From Candidatus Saccharibacteria bacterium UBA5145 (lineage in GTDB: Bacteria; Patescibacteriota; Saccharimonadia; Saccharimonadales; UBA4665), in the NCBI GenBank assembly GCA_002413865.1, contig DHXX01000012.1, forward strand, positions 136,673 to 175,995: a stretch of DNA of 39,323 bases, given 5' to 3'. Position numbers and translations under genes: made by a program. The first letter of the stretch is position 1; the number at the start of each line of letters is the position of its first letter. This document shows, piece after piece, positions 1 to 8,245 of the stretch. The notes beneath the pieces are model-generated. The model searched no databases and had not been told where the DNA came from. It saw only the letters and a program-made list of their open reading frames with translations.

Positions 1-1413
1 CCGGATTTCTTTTTCTTTACGCTGTCGGCCGGGGCGCTGGGGGTGGCCTTGATGCCGGTGTTGTCCGACCGCTTGCATAAAAGTGATAAGCGAGCCGTCT
101 GGGAGCTAGCCACATCGCTGCTCAACTTCTTGGCGATCATCATGAGCGGCGTGGCCTTGATCATCATTATCTTCGCTAAACCGCTAATCGCCCACGTCGT
201 CGCGCCGCACATGCCGCCCGAACAGCTCGACACCGCCGCCAACATCATGCGCCTGTTGGCCTTTAACCCGTTGCTGTTTACGATTTCCGGCATCTTGACC
301 AGCGTGCAACAGACGATGGGTCGCTTCTTTGTCTACGCCGTGGCGCCGTTAGTTTATAACCTTTCGATCATCGTCAGTATCTACGTCTTCAAAGACAACA
401 TTGGGCTCGTCGGTTTGGGCATCGGCGCGCTGATTGGCGCCGTTCTGCAGTTGCTCGTCGTAATGCTTGGTCTTAGTAAGCTTAGTTTTCACTGGCACCC
501 GCACATTATGTGGCGCAGCAGTGATTTTCGAACGGTGCTTCGTAACCTGCCGCCACGCTCGCTCGATCAAGGAGTCGACCAAATCGGCGACATCGTCGAT
601 ACGCACATCGCCAGTGGCCTAGGCTCGGGCAGCATTACCTATTACAACAACGCCTATATCTTGAGTACCGCCCCGATTTTATTGATCGGGACGGCCATTT
701 CGACGGCGGCCTTCCCACGGCTCAACGCCCGTCTGAGCCAAGGCCGCCCCGACTTATTCCGGCGCGACTTCTTGAAGATCCTGCGGCTCTTGGTCTGGTT
801 GAGCATGCCGGTTATCGTGGTCAGTTACTTCTGCCGGGGCTATTTGTCGCGCCTTATCTACGCCGCCGGCAATGAACATATCGCGGTTATTTTTGGTTTC
901 ATGACTCTGGCGATTTTTGCGCGTATTATATATACCATCCTATCGCGTTGGTTTTATGCCCAAAAGGATACCCGAACCCCGCTCATCATTTCGCTCTTTA
1001 CCATTGCCTTTAACATCGTCTTGTCGATTTCCTTGACGCGCCCCGGCGGCTATCACGTCGAAGGTCTGGCGCTCGCCCAGTCGATTGTCGCTTCAACTGA
1101 AGTCCTCGCCCTCATCACGATCATGCGCATTCGCGACCCCAAGCTATTCGACAGAATATTTTTGGGGGCCATTTGGCGTATCCTGTCGGTCACCGGCTTC
1201 AGCGTACTGGCTGGCTTTATCATGATCAAGCTCTATCCGCTCGGCGCGAACGACCGGGGTATTATCACGCTCGGCTCTAAACTGGCTTTGATCAGCGTCG
1301 TCGTCTTCAGCGTTCATATCGCAATATCGGCTCTGTTTAGTCTAGAGGAGGTCAACCCGATATTTGCCCGGGCCAAAAAGATCTTCTACAAGCCGCTCGA
1401 CATCGAAATATAA
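1..1413 (+). CDS. murJ: Lipid II flippase MurJ (5' partial)
   Basis: The reading frame is open from the first base, so the gene begins upstream of the window; about 471 residues are visible. MurJ is the inner-membrane MOP-superfamily flippase that exports the lipid II peptidoglycan precursor. The visible part starts with the phenylalanine-rich helix and the GALGVALMPVLSDRL stretch that corresponds to TM2 and the following loop of MurJ. About a dozen further hydrophobic helices follow, including the helix with RWFYAQKDTRTPL that is characteristic of the C-terminal lobe. MurJ proteins are usually 500-530 residues, so roughly 40-60 N-terminal residues are missing. A GTG codon at 43 is internal, not the start. 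The assignment is secure at family level. Confidence 0.9.
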   Translation, partial: PDFFFFTLSAGALGVALMPVLSDRLHKSDKRAVWELATSLLNFLAIIMSGVALIIIIFAKPLIAHVVAPHMPPEQLDTAANIMRLLAFNPLLFTISGILTSVQQTMGRFFVYAVAPLVYNLSIIVSIYVFKDNIGLVGLGIGALIGAVLQLLVVMLGLSKLSFHWHPHIMWRSSDFRTVLRNLPPRSLDQGVDQIGDIVDTHIASGLGSGSITYYNNAYILSTAPILLIGTAISTAAFPRLNARLSQGRPDLFRRDFLKILRLLVWLSMPVIVVSYFCRGYLSRLIYAAGNEHIAVIFGFMTLAIFARIIYTILSRWFYAQKDTRTPLIISLFTIAFNIVLSISLTRPGGYHVEGLALAQSIVASTEVLALITIMRIRDPKLFDRIFLGAIWRILSVTGFSVLAGFIMIKLYPLGANDRGIITLGSKLALISVVVFSVHIAISALFSLEEVNPIFARAKKIFYKPLDIEI

Positions 1414-1420
1414 CACGAAG

Positions 1421-1593
1421 TGCTGGTAGATGGGGAATGGTAGATAGGAGTTGGGGCTGTGCTGGTATAAGCTATGTGCCGCGATGAATTATCGAAACTA
1501 TCAATAATATTTTATTGGGGTGAAAACTGGTTAATTGACGAAGACGTATACTCCCCAACTACCACCTACCAAACCCCAGCTACCATCTCTCGC
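1421..1593. repeat. Heptad-repeat inverted arms between murJ and lepA
   Basis: Two arms of 7-bp units in register flank about 95 bp of AT-rich spacer. The left arm (1425-1459) reads GGTAGAT, GGGGAAT, GGTAGAT, AGGAGTT, GGGGCTG. The right arm (1559-1593) reads CTACCAC, CTACCAA, ACCCCAG, CTACCAT, CTCTCGC. Over 33 bp (1423-1455 against 1553-1585) the right arm is the reverse complement of the left with about six mismatches, so the arms could pair as a long hairpin downstream of murJ. Confidence 0.8.
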
Positions 1594-1617
1594 CCACCTC
1601 TGTTATACTGACAAGAC

Positions 1618-3396
1618 ATGGAACAATCTAGAATTCGAAACTTCTGTATCATCGCGCACATTGACCACGGCAAGTCGACGTTGGCCGACCGCTTACTCGA
1701 ACTGACCGGTACCGTTCTGAAGCGCGATATGAAGGCCCAGCTGCTCGACCGCATGGATTTGGAGCGCGAAAAGGGGATTACTATCAAGCTCGCGCCGGTG
1801 CGCATGGAATACCGGGGTTATGAGTTGAACCTCATCGACACACCGGGCCACGTTGACTTCAGTTATGAAGTATCGCGTAGCTTGGAAGCCTGCGAAGGGG
1901 CTTTGTTGATCGTCGATGCCAGCCAGGGCATCCAGGCCCAAACGCTCGCCAATGTCTACCTGGCGATGGCCGCTGACCTGACAATTATTCCAGTACTCAA
2001 CAAAATTGACCTGCCGGCCGCCGACGTTGAGGCCGTTGGCGCCGAGATTGTTAGTTTGTTGGGCTGTAAGTTCGAGGATATATTGCAGATTTCCGCCAAG
2101 ACGGGCGTGGGGGTGGCGGCGGTCCTGGAACGCGTCGTCAGCGACGTGCCGCCACCGCTGAGTTCGACGCTTCCCGAAACCCGAGCCCTCATTTTCGATA
2201 GCTACTACGACGACTATCGGGGGGTCATCCTGTATGTGCGCGTCTTCGACGGTGCCATCAAGAAGGGCGCCCCGATCAAAATGCTCAACACCGGTGCCCC
2301 CGGCATCGCCCTCGAAATCGGCGCCCTCAAACCGGACATGGTGCCGGGAACGAGTCTGCAGGCTGGCGAGATCGGCTACATCGTCACCAACCTCAAAAGT
2401 ACCCGCCAAGCCAAAGTCGGTGACACGGTGACGCTGGTCAGCAGCCCGGCGACGCTGGCTCTACCCGGCTACAAAGACGTCCGGCCTTTCGTCTACGCCG
2501 GCTTTTTCCCGCAGAGCAACGAGTATTACCAAGAATTGAAGGACGCCATCGAGAAGCTCAGTCTGAGTGATTCGGCCTTGCAGTTCGCGCCCGAGAATTC
2601 ACCGGTCCTCGGCTTTGGCGTCCGGATCGGCTTCCTGGGCTTACTGCATATGGATATTGTCCGCGAACGGCTCGAACGCGAATACAACCTAGACCTCGTG
2701 GTGACCAACCCGTCGACGGATTACCAGGTCAGTCTGTTGAACGGGGAAGACATCGACATCAAAAGCGCGGCCGATTTACCCGACCCGGCGCAAATCAAAG
2801 AGATTCGCGAGCCGTGGATCAAGGGTGAGATCGTGGTGCCTCAAGACTATGTCGGGCCGGTTATCCAGTTGATCGTCGGCACCCGCGGCTTGCAGACCAA
2901 TCTGAGCTATGTCGAACAGCGCGCCCTCGTCAGCTTCGAAGCGCCCCTTGCCAACCTGTTGACTGATTTCTACGATCAACTCAAGAGTATCACCAGCGGT
3001 TACGGCTCGTTCAATTACGAACTCAACGAATACCGGGCCGAAGATTTGGTGAAGGTCGATTTTTACGTCGCCAACGAACGGGTCGACTCTTTATCAGTCA
3101 TGGTCCACCGGAGTGAAGCCGATCGCTTGGGTCGTGAGATCGTCGATAAACTCAAAGACGTCATCCCGCGCCATAACTTCCAAATTGCCCTCCAAGCCGC
3201 GATTGGCGGTAAGTTTATCGCCCGGGCCGACATCTCGGCCTATCGCAAAGACGTTACGACCGGGCTTTACGGTGGTGATGTCTCGCGCAAAAAGAAGGTT
3301 TTGGCCAAGCAAGCCAAAGGCAAAAAGCGCATGAAACGCTTTGGCAAGGTGGAAATCCCCTCCGAAGCCTTTACCGTCATGCTCAAGCGCGACTAG
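1618..3396 (+). CDS. lepA: Elongation factor 4 (LepA)
   Basis: LepA/EF4 is a ribosome-associated translational GTPase related to EF-G that acts on stalled or mistranslocated ribosomes and in 30S biogenesis. The 592-residue length is typical. Visible motifs are the P-loop AHIDHGKST near residue 12, the switch II DTPGH near residue 75 and NKID near residue 127. The LepA-specific C-terminal domain ends in the basic segment RKKKVLAKQAKGKKRMKRFG. The ATG lies 8 nt after an extended -10 (TGT TATACT, 1601-1609) and has no Shine-Dalgarno site, which suggests a leaderless mRNA. It follows murJ but has its own promoter. Confidence 0.97.
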   Translation: MEQSRIRNFCIIAHIDHGKSTLADRLLELTGTVLKRDMKAQLLDRMDLEREKGITIKLAPVRMEYRGYELNLIDTPGHVDFSYEVSRSLEACEGALLIVDASQGIQAQTLANVYLAMAADLTIIPVLNKIDLPAADVEAVGAEIVSLLGCKFEDILQISAKTGVGVAAVLERVVSDVPPPLSSTLPETRALIFDSYYDDYRGVILYVRVFDGAIKKGAPIKMLNTGAPGIALEIGALKPDMVPGTSLQAGEIGYIVTNLKSTRQAKVGDTVTLVSSPATLALPGYKDVRPFVYAGFFPQSNEYYQELKDAIEKLSLSDSALQFAPENSPVLGFGVRIGFLGLLHMDIVRERLEREYNLDLVVTNPSTDYQVSLLNGEDIDIKSAADLPDPAQIKEIREPWIKGEIVVPQDYVGPVIQLIVGTRGLQTNLSYVEQRALVSFEAPLANLLTDFYDQLKSITSGYGSFNYELNEYRAEDLVKVDFYVANERVDSLSVMVHRSEADRLGREIVDKLKDVIPRHNFQIALQAAIGGKFIARADISAYRKDVTTGLYGGDVSRKKKVLAKQAKGKKRMKRFGKVEIPSEAFTVMLKRD

Positions 3397-3477
3397 TGCT
3401 CAGTTAAAAAATTTATGAAATTTGCTGTTTCAAGACGGCTGACTTAAACTGCACGTAAGGCTACAACCCAAAAAGCA

Positions 3478-4098
3478 ATGATCAAAAATACCAGCCAACA
3501 CTTCATTACCGTTGTCTCACCGTCCATCTTGAGCGGCATCGTTACGGCTGTCATTAGTGTTTTGGTGACAGGTTTTGCCGTCGTGTCGTCATACGGTAGC
3601 GCGGGGGTTCTGCAGCAGGGGTTATTCGCCGCCCATAATCTATCGGCGCCAACCTACCAACAGCTGACCGACCGACTGGCTCAAAATATATTTGTCAGTA
3701 ACATACCACTCTTACTATTCTGGTCGGCCGTTGGTTTGATCATTTATTTATGCGCCGCCAATATCGTGGCCGCTTTTGGGAGCGGCGTGAAGCTGGAAGA
3801 GCAGCTGAATTATGTCAACTCATCACGTTCCAAGCTGATCCGGTTTGAGATTATTGTCGTCTTCATCCGCGCGGCCGTCTTGGCCGGCTGGCTGTTGTAT
3901 GTGCAGTTATTCATTAGACTGCTTTTGCCGTATGCCTTAGCTGCGGCCCACGCCGCGCGTCTGAACGGCGCCCTAAACGGGATCGGCCCAATCGGATTGG
4001 CCGCGCTGGTGTTATTTATCGGTATCCACCTGCACTTGGTGTTCCTGCGCCTTTTGCTGCTCAAAACGCGGGTTTTTGCGGACCGAGACGATATTTAG
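3478..4098 (+). CDS. Small multi-pass membrane protein, unknown function
   Basis: The 206-residue protein is not recognised. It shows about four hydrophobic segments, near residues 15-40, 74-97, 123-147 and 166-195, and a short basic C-terminus. No catalytic motif is visible. A possible -10 (TACAAC, 3462-3467) lies 10 nt before the ATG and no clear ribosome-binding site is seen. Its TAG stop overlaps the stop of the convergent peroxiredoxin gene by 4 nt. Location after lepA gives no functional clue. Coding status is supported by length, composition and the absence of competing frames. Confidence 0.65.
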   Translation: MIKNTSQHFITVVSPSILSGIVTAVISVLVTGFAVVSSYGSAGVLQQGLFAAHNLSAPTYQQLTDRLAQNIFVSNIPLLLFWSAVGLIIYLCAANIVAAFGSGVKLEEQLNYVNSSRSKLIRFEIIVVFIRAAVLAGWLLYVQLFIRLLLPYALAAAHAARLNGALNGIGPIGLAALVLFIGIHLHLVFLRLLLLKTRVFADRDDI

Positions 4099-4574
4099 GC
4101 CGAGTAACGGTCTTGCAGGCCCTGTAAGTCGGTGATGACTCTTTCGACGTGATTTTTCACGCTGACCCCTAAATAGGCTTTGGCAATATTACCAGTCGGA
4201 TCGATGATGTAGGTATTGCGGCGAGTGCCGAACGCCATGTCGTAGAGCTTGCCGCGATTGCTGCGCCAGGCCCCATAGAGGCTGGTGACTTTATGACCGG
4301 CATCACTCAGCACCAGAAAGTTGAGGTGGTGTCGATCGGAGAACTTTTTGTGGCTGCTGACCGAACCTTTGTTGATGGCGATGACTTCGGCGTTGCCGAA
4401 TTGGCTGATAATATGATTTTCATCACGGAATCGACAAGCTTCGTGTATGCAGTTCAGGGTATTATCTTTAGGGTAAAAATACAACACCACCCAGCGGCCC
4501 AGATAATCGGTCAAACTGCGGTCGACGCCGTTTTGATCGGGCAGGGTAAAGTCGGGTGCTTTTGATAATTTCAT
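4095..4574 (-). CDS. bcp: Peroxiredoxin, Bcp/PrxQ type
   Basis: This is a thiol peroxidase that reduces hydrogen peroxide and organic hydroperoxides using thioredoxin-like reductants in the cytoplasm. The 159 residues match the Bcp family in length. After DFTLPDQNG comes the peroxidatic motif PKDNTLNC (P-x3-T-x2-C) with a second cysteine five residues later (C-x4-C), the arrangement of atypical two-cysteine PrxQ enzymes. The usual TPGCT is here TLNCI, a modest deviation that keeps Pro, Thr and Cys. A plausible extended -10 (TGA TAAAGT, complement of 4582-4590) ends 7 nt before the ATG. The stop overlaps that of the convergent upstream gene. Confidence 0.92.
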   Translation of the reverse strand: MKLSKAPDFTLPDQNGVDRSLTDYLGRWVVLYFYPKDNTLNCIHEACRFRDENHIISQFGNAEVIAINKGSVSSHKKFSDRHHLNFLVLSDAGHKVTSLYGAWRSNRGKLYDMAFGTRRNTYIIDPTGNIAKAYLGVSVKNHVERVITDLQGLQDRYSA

Positions 4575-4785
4575 ACAGTTTACTTTATCACACGGCGAGT
4601 TGTTAAATAACTCACGGCGCTCCTAGTGGCGCGCACTTACAATTGGTATAGAACTTTCGCACTTTTTCACACCCCAGACAGCGCCGCCCGGCCGGCGGAA
4701 AACAATCACTACTTTCATCAATAACTAACGCTGGCTTTCCCGCAGCCAAGCCGTTTTCGACTGAGCGCCGGCTTAACCACTGGAA

Positions 4786-4828
4786 TTGATAAAGCCCAAA
4801 AGTCCTTATATAAAAAATAAGAAGGAGG
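4786..4828 (+). promoter_or_regulatory. Promoter and Shine-Dalgarno of the release-factor-like gene
   Basis: TTGATA (4786-4791), a 17-bp spacer and TATAAA (4809-4814) form a near-consensus promoter. AAGGAGG (4822-4828) follows with 5 nt to the TTG at 4834. The in-frame TTG at 4786 is the -35 box itself, so it cannot be the start. The preceding 4575-4785 stretch holds only a short stem (GAGTT/AACTC near 4601-4617) and nothing else recognised. Confidence 0.75.
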
Positions 4829-4833
4829 CTGCT

Positions 4834-5997
4834 TTGGAATACCCGATAGTTTTGTCGAAACAAGCGATTACTGACTTACTCAAACAAACATCGAACACTC
4901 CGGCCGTAACCATCTATTTACCGACTCATCGCGCCGCCACCGGGCCCCACACCACCGAAGACCAAATACGCTGTAAAAACCTTTTTCGCAAAGCCAACGA
5001 TATTCTCGCCCAGCGCGGCGACAGCTCCAATCTGACGAGCGAGCTTTCGACCCAATTGAGCTCGTTACTGGAAGACCAAGAATTTTGGAGCCTAACCAGC
5101 GAAGGGCTGCTGTTGTGTGCCGCGCCGGGGAGTATTCAGATGTTTTATTTGCCGATCGATACCGAAAGTTACGTCGCCGTTGACGAGACGTTTCATTTGG
5201 CGCCAATTTTCAGCTTGATAAGTGACGTCCAAGACTATTATGTTTTGGCCGTGGCGCAGCACGAACCAGCTTTGTATAGCGGCAGTTTGAATACGCTAAA
5301 ACTAGCCGATATAACCTTGCCGCCGAGCGTCGAGGCGGCGCTCAATATTGACGAGCAAAGCCCCGGTGAGCACCAGCGCTCAACGGAAAGGTCCAATAGT
5401 AGTAGCGGGGCCTATAATGGTCGGGGCGGTTCAAAAGATTTGGCCGATGACGATCGTCGGCATTTTTGGCGCTTGCTCGACAACCTAATAAATTCCCAAG
5501 CCGACACAAAATTACCCTTGTTATTAGCTGGCACGGTTAGCGAAGTCGCCGAGTATCGAGTAGCTAGCCGCTACCCACGAATCTTAGAACACAGTATTGC
5601 CGGGTCCTATGGCGGGGCCGAGCCCAAAGCTTTAGCCGCCGAAGCAGCCGAGATAATCAGGCAGGATTTGATCGAGCCTTTTCGCCAGCAGACCGTTTCG
5701 GAGTACCATCGCTTGAAAGGCGAGAAGCCTGACCGGGTGGCCCACGAATTAGCAGCTGTGCGCGAAGCGGCCACGACTGGCCGGGTCGGCAGCTTGTTGA
5801 TTGGCATGTTACGATATACGACCGACACAGTGCGTGACAGTAGGGTACCGTTGCCCGTTTTGAGCTTTCCAGACGGGCAAGCTGCCCTTCATATGATTGC
5901 GCAAACAGTCTGGCAGGCCGCCGGTCGGGTCGTGAATGTCGAACAAGCAGTCATGCCGGAAGCAGCCGCCTCGTCCGTAGCGACATTGCGTTATTGA
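4834..5997 (+). CDS. Bacterial archaeo-eukaryotic release factor-like protein (baeRF3/7 type)
   Basis: The protein of about 387 residues matches the bacterial families related to eRF1/Pelota (baeRF). Family hallmarks are VTIYLPTHR near residue 25, a conserved IRCKNLFRKA helix, FWSLTSEGLLLC, a second domain beginning YYVLAVAQHEPALYSG and the C-terminal SSVATLRY end. A glycine-rich loop with the sequence GRGGSKD sits where eRF1 carries GGQ, but no GGQ is present, so peptide-release activity is doubtful. These proteins have been proposed to act at the ribosome in rescue or stress. The TTG start at 4834 is chosen for its Shine-Dalgarno site and promoter geometry. It stands alone, followed by a separately promoted gene. 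Confidence 0.75.
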   Translation: MEYPIVLSKQAITDLLKQTSNTPAVTIYLPTHRAATGPHTTEDQIRCKNLFRKANDILAQRGDSSNLTSELSTQLSSLLEDQEFWSLTSEGLLLCAAPGSIQMFYLPIDTESYVAVDETFHLAPIFSLISDVQDYYVLAVAQHEPALYSGSLNTLKLADITLPPSVEAALNIDEQSPGEHQRSTERSNSSSGAYNGRGGSKDLADDDRRHFWRLLDNLINSQADTKLPLLLAGTVSEVAEYRVASRYPRILEHSIAGSYGGAEPKALAAEAAEIIRQDLIEPFRQQTVSEYHRLKGEKPDRVAHELAAVREAATTGRVGSLLIGMLRYTTDTVRDSRVPLPVLSFPDGQAALHMIAQTVWQAAGRVVNVEQAVMPEAAASSVATLRY

Positions 5998-6034
5998 TTT
6001 GCTTCAGTGCGCTTGAACCTGCTATACCTAGACG

Positions 6035-6769
6035 ATGAATAAACTTACCCATATCGATGAATTTCGGGCGGCATTAGAAAATTATCAGGTAGCACCGCCG
6101 GCGCTTCGCTTGCTCGCTCAAACAAAGTTTGTCATGTTGATAGCCCCTACCTCCACTGGTCGCAACACAGTTATCCGCCACTTGCTAAAAACCAACGATT
6201 ATTACTTTATCGTTTCTGACACGACCCGCAAACCACGCAGTAATGACGGAATTATGGAGCAAAACGGTATTGAGTATTGGTTCCGATCGGAAGCCGATGT
6301 CTTGGCTGACATTGAGCAGAGTAAATACTTAGAGGCCGCTATTATTCATAATCAGCAGGTATCGGGGATAAGCATTCGTGAGTTCCAAAAGGCTTTCGAT
6401 ACCAATAAGATTGCCCTGACGGACGCCGAAATCGCTGGAGCTCATAACGCACTCGAAGTAAAACCTGATACCATAGCTATCTTTATGCTGCCTCCTAACT
6501 TCGAAGAGTGGCAACGCCGTATAAAGCAGCGTGGTGATATGGAGGCCGGTGAATACCGGCGCCGCATGGTCAGCGCTACCAAAGAACTAGCGGCCGCTTT
6601 AGCCCAAGACTATTACAAATTCGTCATCAATGACACAGTCGAGAATACCGCCGAGTACATTCACCAAATTGCTAAAATGGATCATGTAGACGCCGAGCAA
6701 CAAGCCGACGCTCGTAATTCGGCCGAACGACTGTTCGTTGAAACCAAAAGTCTGCTAAAAAGCCTTTAA
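6035..6769 (+). CDS. Guanylate-kinase-like protein with degenerate P-loop
   Basis: The guanylate kinase fold is recognisable from SDTTRKPRSNDGIMEQNGIEYWF (residues about 65-87, written here only as the GMP-binding region) and from RRIKQRGD and YRRRM in the lid and helix regions. The nucleotide loop is APTSTGRNT (residues 37-45), where true enzymes have GPSGxGK[G/S]T; the essential lysine is replaced by Arg43 and the first glycine by alanine. The 244 residues exceed the usual 200. A catalytically altered or binding-only role is inferred, and a genuine gmk should exist elsewhere. The ATG lies 6 nt after an extended -10 (TGC TATACC, 6020-6028), so the mRNA is probably leaderless. Confidence 0.7.
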   Translation: MNKLTHIDEFRAALENYQVAPPALRLLAQTKFVMLIAPTSTGRNTVIRHLLKTNDYYFIVSDTTRKPRSNDGIMEQNGIEYWFRSEADVLADIEQSKYLEAAIIHNQQVSGISIREFQKAFDTNKIALTDAEIAGAHNALEVKPDTIAIFMLPPNFEEWQRRIKQRGDMEAGEYRRRMVSATKELAAALAQDYYKFVINDTVENTAEYIHQIAKMDHVDAEQQADARNSAERLFVETKSLLKSL

Positions 6770-6773
6770 CTCC

Positions 6774-6812
6774 TTGGCACTCTTGACTATTGAGTGCCAG
6801 CCAAGGTACAAT
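6774..6812 (+). promoter_or_regulatory. CIRCE operator and promoter of hrcA-grpE
   Basis: TTGGCACTC (6774-6782), a 9-bp spacer and GAGTGCCAG (6792-6800) form a CIRCE inverted repeat, the binding site of HrcA. The spacer carries the -35 box TTGACT (6783-6788); TACAAT (6807-6812) is the -10, with 18 bp between. Bound HrcA would therefore cover the promoter directly. Confidence 0.93.
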
Positions 6813-6846
6813 TATCTCTAGTAATAGTGTTAAATAAGGTCAATCT

Positions 6847-7560
6847 ATGGCTATGACAGACCGTCAACAGAAAATTTTGAGTGCCGTCGTCGAACAGTAT
6901 GCGGAAGTGGCCAGCCCGGTCGGTTCGAGCTTGCTCGCCAAAGTCTTCAACGTCTCGTCGGCGACGATTCGCGCCGAAATGGCCGAACTCGAGCGTCTCG
7001 GCTACATCACGCAACCCCACACCAGCGCCGGTCGCATCCCAACCGACAAAGGCTATCGTTTTTACGTCAATGTCTTGTCGGCGTCCAACTCTGGAATCCT
7101 ACCGGAGCGCCGCGGCGAAAAGGCCCTAGCCGCCCGCGTCCAACAGGCCGGGGTGCCCGAACGAATGATCCGCAATGCCGCCGATACGTTAGTCGAACTA
7201 ACGCACAACCTGAGCATCGCCACCATCGGCAATCAGCTGTACATGAGCGGCCTGAGCAACCTCTTTGGCCAACCGGAATTCATTAACGGCGGTCAGATCC
7301 GCCAGGTCGCCCAGTTGCTCGATAACCTCGAGCCCTGGTTGCGCGAAGCCGCCCCCAACGAGCCGCTCAGCGTCTACATCGGTCACGAAAACCCGATTGG
7401 CCGGAGCGCCGGCTGCTCACTGATTATTTGCCGCTTTAGTAGCCCGTTCTCTGACCGGAGTTACATCGGTACGCTCGGACCGACCCGCCAAAGTTACCGC
7501 GATGGCATGACGCTGGTCGCTCGAGCCGGCCAAGAACTCGAGGAGATGTTATACATCTAA
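6847..7560 (+). CDS. hrcA: Heat-inducible transcription repressor HrcA (short form)
   Basis: HrcA represses chaperone genes by binding CIRCE and is kept active by chaperonin or DnaK in different bacteria. The N-terminal winged helix (residues about 5-75) has the family signature SSATIRAEMAELERLGYI followed by QPHTSAGRIPTDKGYRFYV. The C-terminal part retains the GAF-like segments IGHENP and the RDGMTLVA end. At 237 residues it is about 100 shorter than the usual 340, so much of the middle insertion/dimerisation region is reduced. AAGGT upstream is a weak ribosome-binding site. CIRCE lies immediately before it, giving autoregulation. grpE follows 36 nt downstream. Confidence 0.92.
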   Translation: MAMTDRQQKILSAVVEQYAEVASPVGSSLLAKVFNVSSATIRAEMAELERLGYITQPHTSAGRIPTDKGYRFYVNVLSASNSGILPERRGEKALAARVQQAGVPERMIRNAADTLVELTHNLSIATIGNQLYMSGLSNLFGQPEFINGGQIRQVAQLLDNLEPWLREAAPNEPLSVYIGHENPIGRSAGCSLIICRFSSPFSDRSYIGTLGPTRQSYRDGMTLVARAGQELEEMLYI

Positions 7561-7596
7561 ACCCCAACTTAAATGTGATTTTAGAGGAGATACCTG

Positions 7597-8076
7597 ATGC
7601 CAGATAAAGCCACCCCCAAGAAATCAGCCGCCGCCAGCGATCGGCTCGAGCAGCAACTGGCCGACCTGACCGCCGCCCTACAGCGCGAACGCGCCGACGC
7701 CACCAACTTACGCCGCCGCCACGGCGAAGAAATGGATAGCTTGCGTAATCGCGTCAAGGCCGCCGTGGTACGCGATCTATTGCCGGTGATTGATAACTTC
7801 GAGCGCTCACTCAAACACGTGCCCAAGGAGCTGCAAGCCAACGACTATGTCAAAGGAATTCAAGGCGTTGTCGCGCAATTTGAAAAAACGTTGGCCGACC
7901 TAGGCGTGTCACGCATCAAAACCGTCGGTGAGCCGTTTAATCCGCACTGGCACGAGGCCGTCAGCCTGGAAGAAGGCGACGGCGAAGACGAGGTCGTCAG
8001 CGAAGAGTTGCAGGCCGGCTACGCTCTAGGTGACGCCGTCATTCGTCACGCCATGGTCCGCGTCAAGACACAGTAA
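7597..8076 (+). CDS. grpE: Nucleotide exchange factor GrpE
   Basis: GrpE releases ADP from DnaK and drives the chaperone cycle. The 159-residue protein starts with a charged, probably disordered tail, then a long coiled coil (residues about 15-55), then the family core RDLLPVIDNFERSL, followed by the beta-domain motif GEPFNPHWHEAV and a C-terminal AVIRHAMVRV. AGAGGAGA precedes the ATG with good spacing, and the gene is co-transcribed with hrcA from the CIRCE-controlled promoter. dnaK follows under its own CIRCE. Confidence 0.95.
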   Translation: MPDKATPKKSAAASDRLEQQLADLTAALQRERADATNLRRRHGEEMDSLRNRVKAAVVRDLLPVIDNFERSLKHVPKELQANDYVKGIQGVVAQFEKTLADLGVSRIKTVGEPFNPHWHEAVSLEEGDGEDEVVSEELQAGYALGDAVIRHAMVRVKTQ

Positions 8077-8096
8077 ACGTTGTATAAAATAAACAT

Positions 8097-8134
8097 TTAG
8101 CACTCTTGACTATTGAGTGCTAATTTCCTATGCT
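8097..8134 (+). promoter_or_regulatory. CIRCE operator and promoter of dnaK
   Basis: TTAGCACTC (8097-8105), N9 and GAGTGCTAA (8115-8123) match the CIRCE consensus exactly. TTGACT (8106-8111) inside the spacer and TATGCT (8129-8134), 17 bp apart, form the promoter. The 9-bp spacer TTGACTATT is identical to that of the hrcA operator. Confidence 0.95.
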
Positions 8135-8245
8135 AGAAGTACGCTTCTAGTTTTATGACTACTGCCGAAATTGAAGCAGGCCTCAAAGATAATACGACTA
8201 GAGTTACCACAGCAATCTAATAATTATAAATAGAGGAGAATAAAA
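8133..8245 (+). promoter_or_regulatory. dnaK leader with palindrome and mini-ORF
   Basis: An 18-bp palindrome (CTAGAAG-TACG-CTTCTAG, 8133-8150) starts at the -10 box and spans the expected transcription start, followed by TTTT. A 21-codon frame, ATG 8155 to TAA 8218-8220, lies between it and the dnaK ribosome-binding site (AGAGGAGA before 8246). The frame has no Shine-Dalgarno site, so whether it is translated is unclear. Confidence 0.4.

Noticed and set aside
1693..2409. Reverse-strand frame of 238 codons opposite lepA
   Set aside because: Entirely inside a certain gene; no motif or promoter.
4612..4863. Reverse-strand frame of 83 codons with several cysteines upstream of the release-factor-like gene
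   Set aside because: Covers that gene's promoter and start, lacks a ribosome-binding site, and the cysteines form no known pattern.
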